NCBI RefSeq assembly: GCF_011752565.1
Contig: NZ_VWXK01000016.1
Span: 83,437 to 147,436 of the forward strand
Direction of reading: 5' to 3'
Source: Pantoea sp. Ap-967
GTDB taxonomy: Bacteria; Pseudomonadota; Gammaproteobacteria; Pseudomonadales; Pseudomonadaceae
DNA length: 64,000 nt
The notes under the pieces were generated by a model, which made no database searches, was not told the DNA's origin, and saw only the letters and a list, made by a program, of their open reading frames with translations. The position numbers were made by a program, and so were the translations under genes. Shown here one piece after another: positions 42,207 to 50,859 of the stretch. Position 1 is the first letter of the stretch; each line of letters opens with the position of its first letter.

Positions 42207-45038
42207 ATGTCCAACCGTGATATTTCCCGGCGCGCCTTCCTGCAAGGCGGCCTGATCGCTGGTGTCGGCGTGACCATGGCGCCGCTTGGCAGCCAGGCAT
42301 TCGCTGCGCTGATGGAGGAGCGCGTCACCACCTCGCCACAGAAGTGGATGAACCATGACGGCAAGGCGCGCTTTCGCAACGATGCCCTGTCGAAAGTCTG
42401 TGGCAACAAGGTCTTCGCCCGCGATATCCGCGCCAAGGACATGCCCGGCTGGCCTGCGCAGCAGGGCCATGCGCTGCTGCTCAAGGCAACCAAGGCCGAC
42501 CGGATCTATGCCGGCCATGACCTGAGCCTGCTCGGTGCCGACCTGCAGCCAGACCGCGTGGTCACTGCCGCCGACCTGGAGCAGGACGGCATCGCTTGGC
42601 CCGAGGCCCATTCGCCCGACCCCCTGCTGCCACCGGGCCAGGTGCCGATGTTCATCGGCCACCCCGTGGCGATTCTGATCTGGCACGACTTCGAGCGCTT
42701 CCGCCAGGCCAAGCGCAAGCTGCAGTTCAACGACCAGGCGATCCGCTATGGCGCCCAGGCGCCGCTGTACCAGCGTGACCCCTATGGCAGCTTCCGCTTC
42801 GTGCGCGTGGGCGGCGCCACGCCGTTCGACGACGATGAATTCTCCAGCCTGAAGAATTCCATGCTGTTCCCGACCATTCTCAACCGCAAGCCGGTGTGGT
42901 CCAAGGCGCCCAACCAGCACGGCGACCTGACCGAGCAGGGCCTGTTCTACGCCAAGCGCATGGCCGAGCAGCTAGACAACCCACCCGAGCATTGGCTGCT
43001 GTTCGATGAGCGCTACAAGACACCCTCGATCGAACCGGCGGCCCTGGAGCCGGACAACGGCAACGGCTGGTACGACCCGGCCAGCGGCACCCTGCACTTC
43101 GTGGTGGCCACCCAGTGCCCGTTCGAAGTGGCGCAGGAATGCGTGCACATGATCAAGCCGTCGCGCTTCGCCCTGAACAACCTGACCCTGCACCCAGGCT
43201 ACACCGTGGGCTACGGCTCGAAGGACAACAACATCTTCGTGTTCTACGCCGCGGTGGCCGCGCTGTATGGCGCCGGTGTGCCGATTCGCCTGGCCAACGA
43301 TCGCTACGAGCAGTTCCAGAGCGGCATCAAGCGCCATGCCTTCGACATCCGCTACCAGCTGGCAGTGGACAAGCACGACAACAGCTTCAAGATCTTCCGC
43401 GCCGACCTGAGCTGCGACGGCGGCGGGCGCATCAACTACAGCCCGTCGGTGGCGGCGGTGGGCGCCACGGCTGCGCAGTCCATCTACTACATGCCGCAGA
43501 ACGACCTGTCGGTGACCGCCTACTTTTCCCGAGGCGTGGAGGCCGGCTCCATGCGCGGCTACGGCACCCTGCAGACCATGGCCGCCACCGAAATGATGGT
43601 CGATGAGATCGCCGGCCGCCTGGGTGTGGATGCCATCGACCTGCGCCGCGCCAACGCGCTGAAATCGGGCATGAAGAACACCCAGGGCGCGGTGCCTGCC
43701 GGTGCCCTGCGCTTGTACGAAATCCTCGACAAGGCCGCCGCGCACGAGCGCTGGCGCAACCGTGATGCCTATAAACAGCAAGCGGATGCCAAGGACAAGG
43801 ACCACTGGTATGGCGTTGGCTTTGCCATCTGCCAGAAAGACTTCGGCACAGGCTCCGAAGCGCCGATGGCCAGCATCGAGTTCAGCCGGGACGGGCGCAT
43901 CAGCCTGCGCCATATCGGCACTGAACTGGGCACCGGCATGTCCACCTCCCAGGCCCTGGTGGTCAGCGACTTCCTTGGCCGTTCGGCGGACGAGGTGAAG
44001 ACAGCGGTTACCGAATGGCCGGAGCTGCAATTGACCACCAGCGGCAATCCCTACCTGATCAGCCAGGCCGAGCAGGACGCAGCACTGCGTAACCCGCGCT
44101 GGGTCGGCAAGCTGGCCTCGCCATCGTCGGCGACCAACTCGGCGTTCTACTTCAGCCACGCCACCCGCGAGGCGGCGCGGGCACTGTTCAACCACGGCCT
44201 GTGGCCGGCGGCCATGGCCATCTGGAGCCAAGGGCCCCATGGCGGCCAGGCCAACCCGCTGGTGGTGCGCCGGGAGAACGCGGTGTGGGTCAATGGCGAG
44301 CTGACCGGCAACGGCCTGGCGCCGATCCCCTTCGCCCAGCTGGCGCAGAAGGCCCACGACATGGGCCTGGTCACCGGGGTGAGCGTGCACGGCTTCAACC
44401 GCTGGAGCTGGGCCGAGGCCGATTTCGTCATCGACGGCGTGCGCGAGCGTTTCCCGCTCGACGCCGTGGCGGTGAAATACGGCGATGGCGCGGTGAATGC
44501 CAAGAAGGCGCAGATGAGCAGCCACGGCTACCACCTGCTCGACCGGCAGAACGCGGCCTACCCCGACACTCAGCTGAACAACGCGATGGTCACCTACTAC
44601 AGCCCGGTGGCGACCCTCGTCGAGGTCAAGGTCAACAAGGGCACCCATGAAGTGCAGGTGCTCAACCACCACAGTTGGGTCGAGTGTGGCCGGGTGCTGG
44701 TGCCGGAACTGGTCAAGGGCCAGCTTGAAGGCGGCATCGCCATGGGCATCGGCCACGCGCTGACCGAGGAAATGCCGCTGTACGAAGGCGGGCCCGGGGA
44801 GGGCGACTGGAACTTCAACCGCTACCGCCTGCCGCATGCGCGGGACGTGGCGGTGTGGACGCAGACCAGCGAGATCCTGCCACCGCTGTCACCGACCGAC
44901 CCGTCCAAGGGCATCGCCGAGGTGGTGATGATTCCAATTGTCGGTGCCATCGGCAACGCCGTCGCCCATGCCATCGGCAAGCGCGTGCGCGATCTCCCCA
45001 TCACCCCAGCCCGTATCAAGGAGGCCCTCAATGGCTAA
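42207..45038 (+). CDS. Molybdopterin-binding subunit of a Tat-exported aldehyde/isoquinoline oxidoreductase-type enzyme
   Basis: The large subunit (943 residues) of a xanthine-oxidase-family enzyme, closest in layout to IorB-type proteins. The N-terminus MSNRDISRRAFLQGGLIAGV is a twin-arginine signal, so the folded enzyme is exported with its cofactor. Molybdenum-domain motifs include the GSMRGYGTLQTMAATEMMVDEIA segment, GTELGTGMSTSQALV, and SKGIAEVVMIPIVGAIGNAV near the C-terminus where the catalytic Glu lies. It hydroxylates an aldehyde or N-heterocycle; the substrate is unknown. The next genes encode the 2Fe-2S subunit (8-base overlap) and a cytochrome c. There is no FAD subunit. Confidence 0.88.
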   Translation: MSNRDISRRAFLQGGLIAGVGVTMAPLGSQAFAALMEERVTTSPQKWMNHDGKARFRNDALSKVCGNKVFARDIRAKDMPGWPAQQGHALLLKATKADRIYAGHDLSLLGADLQPDRVVTAADLEQDGIAWPEAHSPDPLLPPGQVPMFIGHPVAILIWHDFERFRQAKRKLQFNDQAIRYGAQAPLYQRDPYGSFRFVRVGGATPFDDDEFSSLKNSMLFPTILNRKPVWSKAPNQHGDLTEQGLFYAKRMAEQLDNPPEHWLLFDERYKTPSIEPAALEPDNGNGWYDPASGTLHFVVATQCPFEVAQECVHMIKPSRFALNNLTLHPGYTVGYGSKDNNIFVFYAAVAALYGAGVPIRLANDRYEQFQSGIKRHAFDIRYQLAVDKHDNSFKIFRADLSCDGGGRINYSPSVAAVGATAAQSIYYMPQNDLSVTAYFSRGVEAGSMRGYGTLQTMAATEMMVDEIAGRLGVDAIDLRRANALKSGMKNTQGAVPAGALRLYEILDKAAAHERWRNRDAYKQQADAKDKDHWYGVGFAICQKDFGTGSEAPMASIEFSRDGRISLRHIGTELGTGMSTSQALVVSDFLGRSADEVKTAVTEWPELQLTTSGNPYLISQAEQDAALRNPRWVGKLASPSSATNSAFYFSHATREAARALFNHGLWPAAMAIWSQGPHGGQANPLVVRRENAVWVNGELTGNGLAPIPFAQLAQKAHDMGLVTGVSVHGFNRWSWAEADFVIDGVRERFPLDAVAVKYGDGAVNAKKAQMSSHGYHLLDRQNAAYPDTQLNNAMVTYYSPVATLVEVKVNKGTHEVQVLNHHSWVECGRVLVPELVKGQLEGGIAMGIGHALTEEMPLYEGGPGEGDWNFNRYRLPHARDVAVWTQTSEILPPLSPTDPSKGIAEVVMIPIVGAIGNAVAHAIGKRVRDLPITPARIKEALNG

Positions 45039-45567
45039 CCGCCCACTGCAACTGACCCTCAATGGTCAACCGGTCGGCCCGGTCGAGATCCCCGACGACC
45101 TGGCGATGATCGACTACCTGCACGAACACCAGAACCTCACCGGCTCGCGCCTAGGCTGCGGCCAGGGCATCTGCCACGCCTGCGTGGTGATCGTCGACAA
45201 CCCCGACGGCACCAGCGAGGAAGTGCGCACGTGCATCACCGGCGCGCTGTATTTCGATGGCAAGCGGGTGCGCACCATCGAAGGCCACGCCAAGGCAGAC
45301 GATGCCGGTAACCTGGCCCTGAACCCGATCCAGCAGAAGTTCGTCGACCTGTTCGCCTTCCAGTGCAGCTACTGCGCACCGGGCTTCGTCAATGCCGCCA
45401 CCGTGCTGGTGGAAACCGCCCAGCGCCAGCCGTTGAAGCACAGCGAGGTACAGGACCGCATCGAGGCGAGCCTGGGCCACCACATCTGCCGTTGCACCGG
45501 GTATGTGCGTTACTACGACGCCACGCGCAAGGTGCTCGACGACCTCGGCCTGGTCAAGGAGGGTTGA
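45031..45567 (+). CDS. 2Fe-2S subunit of the molybdenum hydroxylase
   Basis: A 178-residue iron-sulfur subunit with two clusters: a plant-type ferredoxin cluster (CGQGICHAC, then CITGALY) and a helical-domain cluster (CSYCAPG and CRCTGYV). It carries electrons from the molybdenum site to the cytochrome encoded next. The protein has no export signal and probably leaves with the large subunit. ATG at 45031 follows AAGGAGG and overlaps the large-subunit stop. Confidence 0.93.
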   Translation: MANRPLQLTLNGQPVGPVEIPDDLAMIDYLHEHQNLTGSRLGCGQGICHACVVIVDNPDGTSEEVRTCITGALYFDGKRVRTIEGHAKADDAGNLALNPIQQKFVDLFAFQCSYCAPGFVNAATVLVETAQRQPLKHSEVQDRIEASLGHHICRCTGYVRYYDATRKVLDDLGLVKEG

Positions 45568-45569
45568 GC

Positions 45570-46781
45570 ATGGGCTTCGTTCGTAGCGCGCTGGCGCTGG
45601 CCCTGGGCCTTGCCGTCGGCGGTTTGGCCCACGCGGCCGATGAGGCACAGGTCAAGCGCGGTGAGTACCTGGCCCGCGCCGCCGACTGCATGGCCTGCCA
45701 CACCGCCGAGGGCGGCGCGCCGTTCGCCGGCGGCCTGCCGATCCATTCGCCGTTCGGCACCATCTATGGCAGCAACATTACCCCGGACAAGCAATACGGC
45801 ATCGGCGACTACAGCAGCGATGAGTTCTTCGCCGCGGTCACCGAGGGCAAGCGCAAGGACGGCGCCAACCTCTACCCGGCCATGCCCTACACCTCGTACC
45901 ACTTGATTACCCGCGAGGACTCGGATGCGATTCTCGCCTACCTGATGACCGTGCCGCCGATCAACCGCCCGGCGCCGCAAACCGCACTGAGCTTCCCGTT
46001 CAACGTGCGCCTGGGGCTGACCGGCTGGAACCTGCTCTACGGCAAGCGCGTGCAGTTGCAGCCCACCGAGGGCAAGAGCCCGGCCTGGCAGCGCGGCCAG
46101 TACCTGGTGGAAGTGATGGGCCATTGCGGCGAGTGCCACACCCCGCGCAACCCCATTGGCGCGCTGCAGCAAGACCTGCGTCTGAGCGGCGGCCTGCTGG
46201 GCGGTTACCTGGCGCCGAGCCTGCTGGCCCAGGACCTGGCCGAGCGCGGCTGGACCCAACCGGACCTGACCACCTTCCTCAAGCACGGCATCAGTGCCCA
46301 GGGCAGCATGTTCAACGAGATGTACCCGGTGGTGCACCACAGCACCCAGCACCTGCAGGATACAGACCTCTCGGCCATGGCCACCTATTTGCTGGGCGAC
46401 CAGCCGCCGCCGGCGAAGGCGCTTGCGCAAGTTACGCTTGAGCAGATGAGCGACAGCGCCAAGCGCGGCCACCAGCAGTACCTCAACGTCTGCGCCGGTT
46501 GCCATGGTGTGGACGGCGAGGGCAAGCCGCATATCGCCGTGGCCATGCGTGGCAATACCGTGCTGCGCCAGGGTGACTCGCGCAACCTGGTCAAGGCCAT
46601 TCGCGATGGCATTCGCGAGCAGCAGTTCACCGGTTTTGAGCGCATGCAGCCGATGCCGGGCTTTGCCGACAAGCTCGACGACCAGCAAGTGACGGACATG
46701 GTCAACTACCTGCGCCAGGCCTGGGGTGGATTGCCCGGCGACCTGACCGTACAGCAGCTCGCCGAGCTGAAGGCGGAGTAA
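45570..46781 (+). CDS. Triheme cytochrome c subunit
   Basis: A periplasmic cytochrome of 403 residues with signal peptide MGFVRSALALALGLAVGGLAHA and three heme c sites (CMACH, CGECH, CAGCH), as in the cytochrome subunits of alcohol and aldehyde dehydrogenases. It would accept electrons from the 2Fe-2S subunit and pass them to the respiratory chain, replacing the FAD/NAD route of other xanthine-oxidase family members. It starts two bases after the previous stop. Confidence 0.93.
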   Translation: MGFVRSALALALGLAVGGLAHAADEAQVKRGEYLARAADCMACHTAEGGAPFAGGLPIHSPFGTIYGSNITPDKQYGIGDYSSDEFFAAVTEGKRKDGANLYPAMPYTSYHLITREDSDAILAYLMTVPPINRPAPQTALSFPFNVRLGLTGWNLLYGKRVQLQPTEGKSPAWQRGQYLVEVMGHCGECHTPRNPIGALQQDLRLSGGLLGGYLAPSLLAQDLAERGWTQPDLTTFLKHGISAQGSMFNEMYPVVHHSTQHLQDTDLSAMATYLLGDQPPPAKALAQVTLEQMSDSAKRGHQQYLNVCAGCHGVDGEGKPHIAVAMRGNTVLRQGDSRNLVKAIRDGIREQQFTGFERMQPMPGFADKLDDQQVTDMVNYLRQAWGGLPGDLTVQQLAELKAE

Positions 46782-46784
46782 ACC

Positions 46785-47756
46785 GTGCAGCATCTCGATC
46801 TCCAGGTGATTCGCCAGGCCTTGCAGTGGTCGTGCACTGGGCAGCGGGTGTGGTTGTGCACGGTGCTTGCCACCTACGGCTCGGCGCCCCGTGCGCCGGG
46901 CGCGATGCTGGCGGTGAACGCCAGCGGCCAGTGGTTGGGGTCGTTGTCCGGTGGCTGCGTGGAAGACGACTTTCTCGAACGTGTGGCCCGTGGCGAATTC
47001 GCCGAGCCGGTGGCCATCGTGCACTACGGCGATGGCACGGATCCGCGCTCCAGCATCCGCCTGCCCTGTGGCGGTGTGCTGGAGGTGCTGGTGGAGAACC
47101 TGGCGGCCGGGTGCGAGGTGCAGGCGCACCTGCGCGAGCTGGAAGGCGCCCTGCGTGGCCAGCGCCGGCTGCTGCGCGAGGTGCGCCTGCCCGAGGGCAC
47201 CAGGCTGCTGGCTGACGACCCGGTACAAGGCCCGCGCGTCGAGCGTGAGGGCAACCGCGTGCGCTTGCGCATCGGTGCCGCCCAGCGCTTGCTGCTGGCC
47301 GGCTATTCCAGCGTGGCGCATTTTTGCGCCGAGTTCGGCAAGGGCATGGGCTTTGAAGTCATTCTCTGCGACCCGCGTGAGGAGGTGCTTGAAGGCGTGG
47401 TGCTGGACGGCATCGAGGTGCGCCGTGAGCTGCCCTCGGAATTCATCGCCAATGGTGGTTGCCATGCCGACACGGCGGTGGTTGCATTGACCCACGACCC
47501 GAAAATCGATGACCTGGCCATGCTGGAAGCGGTGCGTACCGATGCGTTCTACATAGGGGTGATGGGCTCCAAGGCCACCTCCGACAAACGCCGTGAGCGC
47601 TTGCAGCGCATTGGCGGCCTGGGCTACGACGCGCTGGCGCGCATCCATGCCCCGATTGGTTTGAACCTGGGAAGCAAGACCCCGGCCGAGATCGCCCTGG
47701 CGGTGCTGGCCGATATCCTGCGCCTGCGCAACGGCATCGGGCGGTCGGCGCTGTGA
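46785..47756 (+). CDS. XdhC/CoxI-family molybdenum cofactor maturation protein
   Basis: A 323-residue accessory protein. An N-terminal XdhC_CoxI domain contains TYGSAPRAPGAMLAV and GSLSGGCVEDDFLERV, where the cysteine is the conserved residue. A C-terminal Rossmann domain follows (LLAGYSSVAHFCAEF, YIGVMGSKATSDKRRERL). XdhC proteins bind the molybdenum cofactor, help sulfurate it and insert it into their partner enzyme. GTG at 46785 is three bases after the cytochrome stop, and the gene overlaps the next by four bases. Confidence 0.92.
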   Translation: MQHLDLQVIRQALQWSCTGQRVWLCTVLATYGSAPRAPGAMLAVNASGQWLGSLSGGCVEDDFLERVARGEFAEPVAIVHYGDGTDPRSSIRLPCGGVLEVLVENLAAGCEVQAHLRELEGALRGQRRLLREVRLPEGTRLLADDPVQGPRVEREGNRVRLRIGAAQRLLLAGYSSVAHFCAEFGKGMGFEVILCDPREEVLEGVVLDGIEVRRELPSEFIANGGCHADTAVVALTHDPKIDDLAMLEAVRTDAFYIGVMGSKATSDKRRERLQRIGGLGYDALARIHAPIGLNLGSKTPAEIALAVLADILRLRNGIGRSAL

Positions 47757-48316
47757 GCGTGGTCGCGCTGGTGCTGGCGGCCGGGCGTGGGGTGCGCTTC
47801 GGTGCCGACAAGCGCCGGGCGATTTTGGCCGATGGCCGCAGCTTGCTGGCGCACAGCGTGGCGCGGGCGCAGGCGGTGTTCGCGGATGTGCGGGTGGTGC
47901 TGCGCGAAGGGGAGCGGGGCGAGGATTTTGGCCTGCCGGGCGATTGCCGGGTCATCGTCAGCCCGGATGCCGCGTTGGGCATGGGCCACAGCCTGGCAGC
48001 CGGGGCCGGTTCACTGCTCGACAGCCAGGCGCAGGCCGTGGCGATCATGCTGGGCGACATGCCGTGGATTGAGCTGGCGACCTTGCAGCGCCTGGCCGAG
48101 GCTGCCTCGCCGGCGACCATCGTTTTGCCGCGGCATGCGGGGCAGCCAGGGCATCCGGTGCTGTTCGGGCGTGATTTCTGGCCGGCGTTGGTGGCGTTGC
48201 ACGGGGATGCAGGGGCGCGGTCGGTGGTGCAGGCGCACCGGGATTGCTGTGTGGTGGTCGAGGTTGGAGATGCGGGCGTGGTGCGGGATGTGGATACGCC
48301 GCAGGGGTTGGGGTAG
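47753..48316 (+). CDS. MocA-like molybdenum cofactor nucleotidyltransferase
   Basis: A 187-residue NTP transferase (VVALVLAAGRGVRFGADKR at the N-terminus; MLGDMPWI as the metal-binding loop; GQPGHPVLFGRDFW) of the family that attaches CMP to the molybdenum cofactor. It would prepare the dinucleotide cofactor form used by this enzyme class. GTG at 47753 overlaps the xdhC stop (GTGA), so the five genes from 42207 form a tight operon. Confidence 0.88.
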   Translation: MSVVALVLAAGRGVRFGADKRRAILADGRSLLAHSVARAQAVFADVRVVLREGERGEDFGLPGDCRVIVSPDAALGMGHSLAAGAGSLLDSQAQAVAIMLGDMPWIELATLQRLAEAASPATIVLPRHAGQPGHPVLFGRDFWPALVALHGDAGARSVVQAHRDCCVVVEVGDAGVVRDVDTPQGLG

Positions 48317-48325
48317 GGCCGGATG

Positions 48326-48604
48326 CTTGCCTCGGCATCTTTAGCGCCTGAGAGATCGAGCGCCGCCCGCGCGGCGCTTCGCGAGCTGCGCTCGCTCCTA
48401 CGTCTGTTTCGGGCCAGTAACGCCTGTGACAGGCGCGCGCGACCGCCTTGTTTGTAGGGCGCGATATCGTGCCATGCGCCAAGGCATTCGCGCGCAAATG
48501 CCCCAGGATTCACTGGCCCGAAACGAACGTAGGAGCGAGCGCAGCTCGCGAAGCGCCGCGCGGGCGGCGCTCGATCTGATAGGCGCTAAAAATGCCAAGG
48601 CAAG
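48326..48604. repeat. Composite inverted REP element with a long core (copy 2)
   Basis: Two class A REPs (left 48342-48402, right about 48527-48590) face each other around a 120-base core. The inversion extends outward: CTTGCCTCGGCATCTTTAGC on the left matches the complement of the right flank to about 48604 with two differences. The core contains GCGCGCGACCGCCTTGTTTG, CGATATCG and GCCATGCGCCAAGG, which match copy 1 (585-826) in the opposite orientation. It fills the gap before the response regulator gene; 48605-48692 would hold that promoter. Confidence 0.8.
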
Positions 48605-48692
48605 CCTCGGTCCCCCCATCAAAAAGGTCCATAATCCCCCCTTAATCCACCCAAGGTGCAATACCCTCCACACCATCCGGGGAGCTCCCACC

Positions 48693-49376
48693 ATGCACGT
48701 TCTGCTCTGCGAGGACGACGACCTGATCGCCAGCGGCATCTGCGCAGGCCTTACCGCCCAGGGCCTGACCGTCGACCGCGTGGCCAATGCCGCCAGCGCC
48801 CGGGCGTTGCTGCAGGCAGCGCAGTTCGATGTGATGATCCTCGACCTCGGCCTGCCCGACGAAGACGGCCTCAAGCTGCTACGCCGCCTGCGCCAGCAAG
48901 GCGAAACGCTACCGGTGCTGGTGCTGACCGCACGGGATGCGGTCACCGACCGGGTCGACGGCCTGCAGGCCGGCGCCGACGACTACCTGCTCAAGCCCTT
49001 CGACCTGCGCGAGCTGGCGGCGCGCCTGCACACCTTGCTGCGCCGGGTGGCCGGGCGGGCGGTGAATGCCATCGAGCATGGCCCGCTGCGCTACGACCCC
49101 AGCAGCTGCGAAGCCACCCTGGGCGGCCAGCCGGTCGACCTGTCGCGGCGCGAACAGGCGCTGCTCCAGGCGCTGTTGCAGAACCCTGGGCGAGTGCTGT
49201 CCAGCGAGCAGCTCAAAGATTGCGTGTACGGCTTCAGCGACGAAGTGGAGAGCAACGCCCTGAACGTGCACATTCACCACCTGCGGCGCAAACTCGGCAA
49301 CAGCATCGTCGAAACCGTACGTGGCCTGGGCTACCGCCTGGGCCCTGCGCAGGCCCCGGGTGAGGCTGCGTCATGA
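48693..49376 (+). CDS. OmpR-family response regulator (QseB/PmrA-like)
   Basis: A 227-residue two-domain regulator. The receiver domain has the acidic pocket (CEDDDL), the phospho-acceptor in VMILDLGLPDEDG and the conserved lysine in LLKPFDL. The C-terminal winged helix reads SRREQALLQALLQNPGRVLS and NALNVHIHHLRRKL. The start at 48693 follows GGGGAGC. It overlaps the sensor gene by four bases (ATGA). Targets cannot be told; the neighbouring molybdoenzyme operon or pvdH are only positional candidates. Confidence 0.9.
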   Translation: MHVLLCEDDDLIASGICAGLTAQGLTVDRVANAASARALLQAAQFDVMILDLGLPDEDGLKLLRRLRQQGETLPVLVLTARDAVTDRVDGLQAGADDYLLKPFDLRELAARLHTLLRRVAGRAVNAIEHGPLRYDPSSCEATLGGQPVDLSRREQALLQALLQNPGRVLSSEQLKDCVYGFSDEVESNALNVHIHHLRRKLGNSIVETVRGLGYRLGPAQAPGEAAS

Positions 49377-50695
49377 GCCTGCGGGTACGCCTGAGCCTGA
49401 TCCTGGGCAGCGCCTTCATCATTATCTGGGTGTTGGCCGCCGCCTGGATGCTGCGCGACCTGCGCCAGCAGATGATGTTCTCCCTCGACCAGCGCCTGGT
49501 CGCCTCGGCGCGCATGGTTGCCGGGTTGGTCGACCAGCTTCCCCAGCCGCTGGCCGCCAAGGGCGAAAGCGCCCATTTTTCCGCCGACCAGCTCAGCGTG
49601 CCGGACGGCATGGCCTGCCAGGTCAGTTCGCTGCGTGGCGAAATTCTGGCCAGCAACCACAAGCATGACGGCGCCATGGACGACCAGCGCAGCGGCTTCC
49701 GTGACCAGACCATCGATGGCGCGTTGTGGCGCACCTTCACCTACAGCCATAACGATGTGCGCATCACCACCGCCGACCGCCATATGGAGCGTGAAGCGCT
49801 CAACCAGTCGATTCTGCTGGCCGCCTCGGCGCCGGTGCTGATGGCCCTGCTCGGTAGCCTGGGGCTGCTGTGGATCGGCCTGGGCAAGGGCCTGGAACCG
49901 CTCAACCGCATGCGCGATGCCCTGCGCAAGCGGCGTGCCGACAGCGTGGAACCCTTGCAGGTGGCGGGCCTGCCCAGCGAACTGCAACCGCTGCTCGATA
50001 CCCAGAACCAGCTGTTCCTGCGCATCGCCCAAACCATCGAGCGCGAGCGCCGCCTCACCGATGACGCGGCCCACGAACTGCGCAGCCCGTTGACCGCAAT
50101 CAAAACCCATCTGCAGGTGGCGCGCATGACCGACGGCGCCGTGCGCGAGCAGGCCCTGGAACACGCCGAACAGGGCGCCGACCGCATGCACCGCACCTTG
50201 GAGCAATTGCTGATGCTGGCCCGGGTCGAGGGCAGCCTGTCGTTCGACGACGGCGTGCAGTGCAGCGCCGAGCAGGTGGCCCGCCAGGCCATGCAGGATG
50301 CCGGCGGCGGTGATAACCGGCGTATCGTGCTGCGCCTGCCCGAAGACGCCACGCGCATCTACCTGGGCATGCCGGCGCCGTTGGCGGTGGCGGCCCTGCG
50401 CAACCTGCTGGACAACGCCCTGCGCCATGGCGGCGATACCGAGGTGGAGCTGGCGGTGCAGCTGGCAGACGGGCAGGTCGGGTTCATGGTGCGTGACCAT
50501 GGGCCGGGGATTGCCGAGGGCGACCTGCAGCACCTGACCGAACGCTTCTGGCGCCATGGCCAGAGTGGCGGCTGCGGGCTGGGGTTGGCGATCGTCCAGG
50601 CGATCGTGCAGCGTTGTGCTGGCAGTTTGCGGTTTGACAGCCGTAGCGATGGGTTGCGGGTGGTGTTGCAAGTGCCGGCGCGGTCAGTGGGTTGA
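49373..50695 (+). CDS. Sensor histidine kinase (QseC-like)
   Basis: A 440-residue membrane kinase. It has an N-terminal helix (LSLILGSAFIIIWVLAAAWM), a periplasmic region of about 130 residues, and a second helix (SAPVLMALLGSLGLLWIGLG). The dimerisation helix has DAAHELRSPLTAIKTHL (His near residue 234), and the ATPase domain has the N box (LRNLLDNALRHG) and G boxes (DHGPGI, GCGLGLAIV). It is paired with the response regulator just upstream. The signal is unknown. Confidence 0.9.
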   Translation: MSLRVRLSLILGSAFIIIWVLAAAWMLRDLRQQMMFSLDQRLVASARMVAGLVDQLPQPLAAKGESAHFSADQLSVPDGMACQVSSLRGEILASNHKHDGAMDDQRSGFRDQTIDGALWRTFTYSHNDVRITTADRHMEREALNQSILLAASAPVLMALLGSLGLLWIGLGKGLEPLNRMRDALRKRRADSVEPLQVAGLPSELQPLLDTQNQLFLRIAQTIERERRLTDDAAHELRSPLTAIKTHLQVARMTDGAVREQALEHAEQGADRMHRTLEQLLMLARVEGSLSFDDGVQCSAEQVARQAMQDAGGGDNRRIVLRLPEDATRIYLGMPAPLAVAALRNLLDNALRHGGDTEVELAVQLADGQVGFMVRDHGPGIAEGDLQHLTERFWRHGQSGGCGLGLAIVQAIVQRCAGSLRFDSRSDGLRVVLQVPARSVG

Positions 50696-50710
50696 TCTTT
50701 GTTGCCTGTG

Positions 50711-50755
50711 CCGGCCCTTTCGCTTGTAGGAGCGGGCTTGCCCCGCGAAAGGGCC
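50711..50755. repeat. Class B REP hairpin before pvdH
   Basis: CGGCCCTTTCGC and GCGAAAGGGCCG flank TTGTAGGAGCGGGCTTGCCC, giving one long hairpin. It follows the sensor kinase stop and likely ends that transcript before the pvdH promoter. Confidence 0.8.
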
Positions 50756-50789
50756 GACACAGGTGACGGAAAAATCCCACAATAACGGC

Positions 50790-50813
50790 TAAATCCTCCC
50801 CGCACCCAAGCGT
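50790..50813 (+). promoter_or_regulatory. PvdS iron-starvation box of pvdH
   Basis: TAAAT (50790-50794), 16 bases, CGT (50811-50813), preceded by GGC: a perfect PvdS promoter, ending 46 bases before the pvdH start. Confidence 0.88.
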
Positions 50814-50859
50814 TTCCCAAGCGATAACTGCCCATTCGCTTGTTTGCGAGGATTCACCC

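Noticed and set aside
48426..48692. Upstream extension of the response regulator open frame
   Set aside because: The extra codons come from the composite REP element; the ATG at 48693 has a ribosome site and gives the normal receiver-domain start.
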